From positions 434,001 to 498,000 of the forward strand of contig NZ_RJSG01000002.1 in assembly GCF_003725775.1 (NCBI RefSeq): 64,000 nt of DNA. Reading direction: 5' to 3'. The notes beneath the pieces are model-generated. The model made no database searches and was not told the origin of the DNA. It saw only the letters and a list, made by a program, of their open reading frames with translations. Below, one piece after another: positions 58,999-64,000 of the stretch (position 1 is its first letter; every line of letters begins with the position of its first letter). Source of the stretch: Nocardioides marmorisolisilvae (lineage in GTDB: Bacteria; Actinomycetota; Actinomycetes; Propionibacteriales; Nocardioidaceae). Made by a program: the position numbers and the translations under genes.

Positions 58999-59476
58999 CG
59001 AGCCAGTCGCGGCCGACCTTGTTCTCGGCCCGCAGCGCCTTGCCCAGCATGTCGCCGATCAAGCCCTCGATCTTCCCGCCGATCAGCGGGATGGAGGCCT
59101 TCACGTCGACCGCGACGACCTCGGTGACGCCGCCGTCGACCTCGGTCAGCGTGACCGTTCCGAGCATGTCACCGGGCTTGCCGGGGATCGTCACGTGCAG
59201 CTCGGCCTGGGAGTTCGAGGACCAGGCCTCCTCCTGGACGATGTTGATCTCGTCGCCGACCAGCTTGCGGGCGAAGGACGGCACCTCGTGGGCGGGCCGG
59301 TACTGGTCGACCTTGACCGTCATACCGGCTCCGGCGGGATTGATCGTCACCGTCCGCCGCGGGAAGCGCTGGAACTCGCAGACCGCGTCGCGGAAGTCCG
59401 GGTTCGAGAGCATCGTGTAGACCTGCTCGATCGTCGCGCCGTCGTACCGGAGCTCGTAACGGACCTTCTTCGCCAT
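58991..59476 (-). CDS. DUF2505 family protein, copy 2
   Basis: A 161-residue protein with a START/SRPBCC-like fold, a hydrophobic-ligand-binding helix-grip. It has VRYELRYDGATIEQVYTMLSNPDF, VPSFARKLVG and DVKASIPLIGGKIEGLI. The ATG overlaps the stop of the copy upstream by one base (TGATG). No ligand is known. Overlaps the small membrane-protein gene at the 3' end. Confidence 0.87.
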   Translation of the reverse strand: MAKKVRYELRYDGATIEQVYTMLSNPDFRDAVCEFQRFPRRTVTINPAGAGMTVKVDQYRPAHEVPSFARKLVGDEINIVQEEAWSSNSQAELHVTIPGKPGDMLGTVTLTEVDGGVTEVVAVDVKASIPLIGGKIEGLIGDMLGKALRAENKVGRDWLAS

Positions 59477-59940
59477 CAGGCACCCGCCAGCCACGCAGCG
59501 CCGACGGCCTGCTCCTTGACGAAGCCCTCGGTGGTGAGGTCGACGACGAGCTTCTCCAGCTTGCCGCCGATCAGGGGCACGCTGGCCTTGACGTCCAGGT
59601 CGTAGGTCAGCACGCTGCCGGCACCCTGCGCGGACACGGTCGCGGTGCCGGACATCGAGGTCGGCTTGCCCGGGGTCTCCACGACGAACGCCGCCGCCAG
59701 ACCGTCCCAGGTGTAGGTGTTGATCGCCCGGGTGGACTCGCCCACGAACTTCTTCGCGAACGACGGCACTCCCTGGACGGCCTGCTCCTGGTCGACGACC
59801 ACCTTGTTGCCGGTCACCGTCGCCCGGGAGGTCAGGGCGCCCGTCGCCTCGGCGACCTTGTCCCAGTACGCGGGGTCGGTCAGCATCGCGAGCACGGCCT
59901 CGGGGGCGGCGTCGTAGGTCAGCTCATGGCGCAGTTTCAT
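59476..59940 (-). CDS. DUF2505 family protein, copy 1
   Basis: A 154-residue paralogue of the following gene: LRHELTYDAAPEAVLAMLTDPAYWDKV, VPSFAKKFVG and DVKASVPLIGGKLEKLV are nearly superimposable, so the pair is a tandem duplication. CATGAT (59947-59952, minus strand) ends six bases before the ATG, suggesting a leaderless dicistronic mRNA. The two proteins may work as a heterodimer; this is inference. Confidence 0.87.
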   Translation of the reverse strand: MKLRHELTYDAAPEAVLAMLTDPAYWDKVAEATGALTSRATVTGNKVVVDQEQAVQGVPSFAKKFVGESTRAINTYTWDGLAAAFVVETPGKPTSMSGTATVSAQGAGSVLTYDLDVKASVPLIGGKLEKLVVDLTTEGFVKEQAVGAAWLAGA

Positions 59941-59946
59941 GCGCAC

Positions 59947-59952
59947 ATCATG
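59947..59952 (-). promoter_or_regulatory. -10 hexamer CATGAT before the DUF2505 pair
   Basis: CATGAT on the minus strand ends six bases before the ATG at 59940. Confidence 0.4.
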
Positions 59953-59969
59953 TCCTAAGCCCGATGGCC

Positions 59970-59975
59970 TACGTT
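59970..59975 (+). promoter_or_regulatory. -10 hexamer TACGTT of leaderless tryptophan dioxygenase gene
   Basis: TACGTT ends seven bases before the GTG at 59983 and decides that start over the TTG at 59974. Confidence 0.5.
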
Positions 59976-59982
59976 GGTCCCT

Positions 59983-60801
59983 GTGGACGGAACTGAGAAC
60001 TTCGTCAGCTTCGGCGAAGAGGGCGCGCTGCTGACCTACGGCAGCTACCTGCGCCTGCCCGACCTGCTCGACGCCCAGCACCTGGAGTCCGACCCGCCGG
60101 CGCACGACGAGCTGCTGTTCATCACCATCCACCAGGTCTACGAGCTCTGGTTCAAGCAGCTGCTGCACGAGGCGGGCACGGTCCGGGACGCCCTAGTGGC
60201 CACCGAGGCGGCCAGCGGCGGGCGCGACCTGTGGTTCTGCCGGCACCTGCTCACCCGGATGCACGTCATCGAGCGGGTGCTGGTCCAGCAGGTCGACGTG
60301 CTGGAGACGATGACCCCGCAGGACTTCCTGGAGTTCCGCCAGCGGCTGGCGCCGGCCAGCGGCTTCCAGTCGGTGCAGTTCCGCGAGCTGGAGTTCCTCT
60401 CCGGTGCCAAGGACCCCGGCTACCTGAAGCGGTTCAAGGGACTCACCCCGGTGGAGGAGGAGCGGCTCGCCCGGCGGCTGGAGGAGCCGAGCCTGTGGGA
60501 CGGGTTCGTGCACGTCGTCGGCGAGGCCGGCCTGGACACCTCCTCAGACGAGGCGATCACCGCCTCGCTGCGCCACGTCGCGCACCACCGGTCGGACTAC
60601 GCCGACCTCTGGGGGCTGGCCGAGGCGCTGCTCCAGCACGACGAGCTGGCGGCCGCCTGGCGCGCCCGGCACGTGGTGATGGTCGAGCGGATGATCGGTG
60701 ACAAGGGCGGCACCGGTGGGTCGAGCGGGGCCGGCTACCTGCGCAGCCGGCTGGCGATGAAGTTCTACCCGCTGCTCTGGGAGCTCCGCTCGGCCCTCTG
60801 A
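59983..60801 (+). CDS. kynA: Tryptophan 2,3-dioxygenase
   Basis: A 272-residue heme enzyme that opens the indole ring of tryptophan to N-formylkynurenine. Substrate-pocket residues are in LTYGSYLRLPDLLDAQ and HDELLFITIHQVYELWFKQLLHE; SGFQSVQFRELEFLSG and the probable heme-ligand region HVAHHRSDYADLWG follow. Length fits the bacterial enzyme. The remaining kynurenine-pathway genes are not in the window. Confidence 0.96.
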   Translation: MDGTENFVSFGEEGALLTYGSYLRLPDLLDAQHLESDPPAHDELLFITIHQVYELWFKQLLHEAGTVRDALVATEAASGGRDLWFCRHLLTRMHVIERVLVQQVDVLETMTPQDFLEFRQRLAPASGFQSVQFRELEFLSGAKDPGYLKRFKGLTPVEEERLARRLEEPSLWDGFVHVVGEAGLDTSSDEAITASLRHVAHHRSDYADLWGLAEALLQHDELAAAWRARHVVMVERMIGDKGGTGGSSGAGYLRSRLAMKFYPLLWELRSAL

Positions 60802-60878
60802 CCGGACGAGTTCTTCCTGACTTTCCTCGGCCCACCGAAGGACTTTCATTTCGGACGGTTTCTGTCGGTCGCGACTCA

Positions 60879-60884
60879 TAACGT
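60879..60884 (+). promoter_or_regulatory. -10 hexamer TAACGT before the HNH gene
   Basis: TAACGT ends six bases before the ATG at 60891. Confidence 0.4.
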
Positions 60885-60890
60885 CGTGAC

Positions 60891-62159
60891 ATGAGCATCC
60901 AGCACCTTCCTGATCGACGGCACCCCGTGCTGTCGATGCTCGATGAGCTGGAGGCAGTGCGAGCCAAGTACGCCGGTGCGCCGGTCTGGACGATGTCGGT
61001 GACCGAGCTGAGCGAGGCGGTGCCGCGACTGGCGACGCACAACACCGCGATGAGGGCCCTTGGGCTCACGGTCCTACGGGAGGCGGATCGGCAGCAGGTC
61101 GGCGATCCGAACGGGTACGCCAACACGCTCGGCTGGTACGCCGCCGCCACCCACCTCGCGAAGCCCGAGGCGAAGCGGGACCTGCGGCTCGCCGAGTACC
61201 TGGATGACGACGGACACCAGGCTGTGCGCGCTGCGGCGTTGGACGGCGCGGTGACGGTGGACCAGGCGGGGGCGATCATCGCCGCGGTCGAGGACCTGCC
61301 CACCGACCTGGTCGACCCGGGCCTGCGGACCAAGGCCGAGAACCACCTGATCGAGTTCGCCGCCGATCTCGACCCGAAGCAGCTGCGCATCATCGGCCGT
61401 CGGATCCTCGAGGTCGAAGCCCCCGAGATCGCGGATGCGGCGCTGGCCCGGGTGCTGGAGGCGGAGGAGGCCCACGCCGAGGCCACCAGCTCGTTCTCGA
61501 TGCGTCCTGATGGCCACGGCTCCATGGTCGGCCGGTTCAAGATCCCACTCCTGGCCGGACGGATGCTGGAAAGACACCTCGCCGCGATCGCGGCACCACG
61601 GCACCAGAACGCGATGGCCGCCCTCGACCCCACCGGCACCACGGTTACGAAGCCGTGGCGCTGGGGCGCAGCGTTCACCGAGTACATCGAGACCCGCCCC
61701 GCGAGCTCGGTGCCCCGAGTCGGTGGGATCGCGGCCACCGTCGTGGTCACCATGCCCCTCGAAACCCTGCTCGGCGACCTCAAGGCCGCCGGCCAGCTCG
61801 ATACGGGCGAGACCATCTCCGCAGCAGCCGCCCGCCGCCTGGCCTGCGAGGCGGGGATCATTCCCGCCGTCCTCGGCACCCGATCCCAGGTCCTCGACCT
61901 GGGCCGCAAGACCCGCTTCCACACCGAACCCCAACGCATCGCCATCGCCCTGCGCGACAAGACCTGCATCATCGAAGGCTGCGACCGCGGACCCCAGGAC
62001 GCCCACGTCCACCACCTCGACCAGTGGGCCCACGGCGGCGGCACCAGCGTCGAACGCGGCGTCATGATCTGCGCACCCCACCACACCCAGATCCACGACC
62101 CCCGCTACACCACCGAGCCCCGACCCGGCGGCAAGCTCAGGTTCCACAGGCGGACGTGA
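60891..62159 (+). CDS. DUF222 / HNH endonuclease domain protein (13E12 family)
   Basis: A 422-residue protein. The DUF222 region covers about residues 10-290, and a C-terminal HNH domain has CIIEGCDRGPQDAHVHHLDQWAHGGGTSVERGVMICAPHHTQIH with paired Cys and the His-Asn/His core. Such proteins occur in many scattered copies in Nocardioides and mycobacteria (REP13E12 family) and may be parts of selfish or mobile elements, though no flanking repeats are seen here. Whether it cuts DNA is unproved. It interrupts an otherwise metabolic stretch. Confidence 0.88.
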   Translation: MSIQHLPDRRHPVLSMLDELEAVRAKYAGAPVWTMSVTELSEAVPRLATHNTAMRALGLTVLREADRQQVGDPNGYANTLGWYAAATHLAKPEAKRDLRLAEYLDDDGHQAVRAAALDGAVTVDQAGAIIAAVEDLPTDLVDPGLRTKAENHLIEFAADLDPKQLRIIGRRILEVEAPEIADAALARVLEAEEAHAEATSSFSMRPDGHGSMVGRFKIPLLAGRMLERHLAAIAAPRHQNAMAALDPTGTTVTKPWRWGAAFTEYIETRPASSVPRVGGIAATVVVTMPLETLLGDLKAAGQLDTGETISAAAARRLACEAGIIPAVLGTRSQVLDLGRKTRFHTEPQRIAIALRDKTCIIEGCDRGPQDAHVHHLDQWAHGGGTSVERGVMICAPHHTQIHDPRYTTEPRPGGKLRFHRRT

Positions 62160-62223
62160 GGAATGGGCGTCTCGGAAACGAGAATCGGACATCAGGGTTG
62201 TTGTCCGCGATCGGTCCGGGTCC

Positions 62224-62229
62224 TAGCCT
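62224..62229 (+). promoter_or_regulatory. -10 hexamer TAGCCT of leaderless NAD-glutamate dehydrogenase gene
   Basis: TAGCCT ends seven bases before the GTG at 62237 and decides that start over the ATG at 62243. Confidence 0.5.
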
Positions 62230-62236
62230 CGGAAGT

Positions 62237-64000
62237 GTGCCGATGACGACCGACGACGGTAGGGCCGAGCTTCTCCGACGGTTGTGCGACTACGCAGCCA
62301 AGCACCCACCGGCCGGTCCCGAGGGTCTCTCGCTCAGCACCCTGCTGCAGGCCTACTACCTGCACGCGGCCTACGAGGACCTCACCGAGCGCTCCGAGAT
62401 CGACCTGTACGGCGGGGCCGCGCACCACCTGCGCACCGGCACCGAGCGGCCCCAGGGCACCGCGACGGTGCGGATCTTCACCCCGACCGTCCCCGACGAC
62501 GGCTGGTCGGCCGCCGGGCACACCGTCGTCGAGGTCGTCACCGACGACATGCCGTTCCTGGTCGACTCGGTGACGATGGCCCTCGACGAGGCCGGCCACG
62601 CGGTCCACGTCGTCCTGCACCCGCAGCTGGTCGTCCGCCGCGACGTGGCCGGCCATCTCGAGGACGTGCTCGGCAGCGACGCGAGCGCGAGCGACCTCGA
62701 GGCCCACGACGTGCAGCGCGAGTCCTGGATGCACCTGGAGATCGACCGGATCTCGGCTGACGAGGCGACCGAGGTGGCCGCGCGCCTGGAGAAGGTGCTC
62801 ACCGACGTCCGCGAAGCGGTCGAGGACTGGCGCCGGATGCACGAGCGGCTCGACGCGCTGGTCACCGAGCTCGAGACCACCCCGCCGCCGCTCCCGGCCC
62901 AGGAGCTGGAGCAGGGCACCGCCTTCCTGCGCTGGCTGGGGGAGAACCACTTCACGTTCCTCGGCTACCGCGAGTACGAGCTGCGGAGTCATGGCGACCT
63001 CGAGGAGCTGGTCGCCGTCCCGGGCACCGGGTACGGCATCCTGCGTTCGGACCCGACCGCCGCCGGGGTGCTGCCGCCGCTGGTCGCTGCCCGGGCACGT
63101 GAGCAGGTGCTGCTGGTGCTCGCCAAGGCGAACTCGCGGGCGACCGTGCACCGCTCGGTGCACCTGGACTACGTCGGCGTGAAGAAGTTCGACGCCGACG
63201 GCCAGGTGATCGGCGAGCGCCGCTTCCTCGGGCTGTTCTCCTCCGCGGCGTACACCGAGTCCGTCACCCGGATCCCGCTGGCCCGCGAGAAGGCCCGTGC
63301 GGTGATCGCCGAGGCCGGCTTCGAGCCGATGAGCCACGCCGGCAAGGCGATGCTCGACGTGCTGGAGACCTATCCGCGCGACGAGCTGTTCCAGACCAGC
63401 GTCGAGGAGTTGGTGCCGATCGCGACCGCGGTGATGCACACCCGCGAGCGCCGCCAGCTGCGGTTGTTCGTGCGCCGCGACGTCTACCACCGCTACTGGT
63501 CGGTGCTCGTCTACCTGCCGCGGGACCGCTACAACACCGCGGTGCGCGAACGGATCGCGGCGATCCTCTCCGAGCAGCTGCACGGGGACTCGCTGGAGTA
63601 CACCGCCAACGTCGGCGACTCCTTCGCGGCCCGCCTGCACTTCGTGATCCGACCGCCGGCCGGCGAGCTGGTCGGCGACGTGGACGTGGCCGACCTCGAG
63701 CGTCGCTGCGCCGAGACCGCGCGCTCGTGGAGCGACGACTTCAGCGCCGCCGTCATCGCCGAGTACGGCGAGGAGGCCGGGAGCCGGCTCGCCCGCCGGT
63801 ACGCCGGGTCGTTCCCGGAGGCGTACAAGGAGGACTACCCCTCACGCACCGGGGCCGTCGACATCGGTCGCCTGGAGGCGCTGGCCGACTCGCCCGAGGG
63901 CATCGGACTCTCGCTCTACGAGGAGGTCGGGGCCGCGGTCGGCGAGGCCCGGCTGAAGATCTACCGGGTCGGCGGACGGCTCTCGCTCTCCGAGGTGCTG
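62237..64000 (+). CDS. gdh: NAD-specific glutamate dehydrogenase, large type (5' part, runs off the window)
   Basis: An open frame of 588 codons from GTG 62237 to the window end with no stop. The translation matches the N-terminal regulatory half of the 180-kDa GDH family, usually about 1,600 residues: DDMPFLVDSVTMAL, FLRWLGENHFTFLGYREYEL and RRDVYHRYWSVLVYLPRDRYNT. The catalytic domain would lie beyond 64000. The enzyme deaminates glutamate to 2-oxoglutarate, which fits with pruA nearby. Confidence 0.93.
   Translation, partial: MPMTTDDGRAELLRRLCDYAAKHPPAGPEGLSLSTLLQAYYLHAAYEDLTERSEIDLYGGAAHHLRTGTERPQGTATVRIFTPTVPDDGWSAAGHTVVEVVTDDMPFLVDSVTMALDEAGHAVHVVLHPQLVVRRDVAGHLEDVLGSDASASDLEAHDVQRESWMHLEIDRISADEATEVAARLEKVLTDVREAVEDWRRMHERLDALVTELETTPPPLPAQELEQGTAFLRWLGENHFTFLGYREYELRSHGDLEELVAVPGTGYGILRSDPTAAGVLPPLVAARAREQVLLVLAKANSRATVHRSVHLDYVGVKKFDADGQVIGERRFLGLFSSAAYTESVTRIPLAREKARAVIAEAGFEPMSHAGKAMLDVLETYPRDELFQTSVEELVPIATAVMHTRERRQLRLFVRRDVYHRYWSVLVYLPRDRYNTAVRERIAAILSEQLHGDSLEYTANVGDSFAARLHFVIRPPAGELVGDVDVADLERRCAETARSWSDDFSAAVIAEYGEEAGSRLARRYAGSFPEAYKEDYPSRTGAVDIGRLEALADSPEGIGLSLYEEVGAAVGEARLKIYRVGGRLSLSEVL

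Overview
The window is high-GC DNA from an actinobacterium, most likely a Nocardioides or another member of the Nocardioidaceae. The assignment rests on gene content and base composition, not on a marker gene. Pointers are the MtrA-MtrB-LpqB system, a WhiB2-type regulator, F420 synthesis genes, actinobacterial DUF families (DUF2505, DUF3105, DUF3499, DUF5709, DUF5719), a DUF222-HNH protein and many apparently leaderless genes. From memory, the gene content largely repeats, with local rearrangement, the conserved block of Mycobacterium tuberculosis that runs roughly from Rv3234c to Rv3282 (tgs3-like, Rv3235, secA1, hpf, comF, lpqB, mtrBA, sahH, manB, whiB2, fbiAB, mannose-1-phosphate guanylyltransferase, LCP, fadE25, purEK, birA, accD5/E5, maf).

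Layout. 1-8727: maf, acyl-CoA carboxylase beta and epsilon subunits, biotin ligase, a PH-domain membrane protein, an Rv1264-type adenylate cyclase, purK-purE, a CoA-binding protein and an acyl-CoA dehydrogenase. 8734-16583: an accessory island holding, on the minus strand, an ECF sigma factor, a small beta-rich protein, an intracellular subtilase, a TPR-CHAT caspase-like protease and a truncated AAA+ protein, with two more copies of the small protein nearby. 16689-29746: enoyl-CoA hydratase, two LytR-CpsA-Psr (LCP) proteins, a thioesterase, a large secreted amidase with FG-GAP repeats, sugar nucleotide synthesis, two DUF3105 proteins, F420 genes and whiB2. 29807-43975: a cell-envelope glycosyltransferase, phosphomannomutase and isomerase, ahcY and mtrA-mtrB-lpqB. 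44036-53370: comF, hpf with a long structured leader, a response regulator, a YcaQ-type protein, a TetR-regulated glycosyltransferase, and secA. 53463-64000: a membrane protein with a cupredoxin-like lipoprotein, a WS/DGAT-type acyltransferase, proline and tryptophan catabolism (pruA, tryptophan dioxygenase), a DUF222-HNH protein and the 5' part of an NAD-glutamate dehydrogenase.

How it works together. Most genes serve the cell envelope (mannose donors, LCP ligases, amidase, MtrAB-LpqB, SecA) or acyl-CoA and amino-acid metabolism. The island is different: two proteases of unrelated folds (CHAT with His/Cys, subtilase with Asp/His/Ser) are encoded in one tightly packed transcript with a sigma factor. 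This resembles the logic of TPR-CHAT/sigma-factor signalling known from type III-E CRISPR loci, but no CRISPR array is present. It is the best candidate here for an undescribed signalling or defence system.

A second global feature is the promoter style. At about twenty genes a -10-like hexamer (TANNNT, CATGAT and close variants) ends 6-8 bases before the start codon and no Shine-Dalgarno sequence is visible, which points to leaderless mRNAs. These hexamers were used to choose several starts. No tRNA, rRNA, insertion sequence or CRISPR array was seen.
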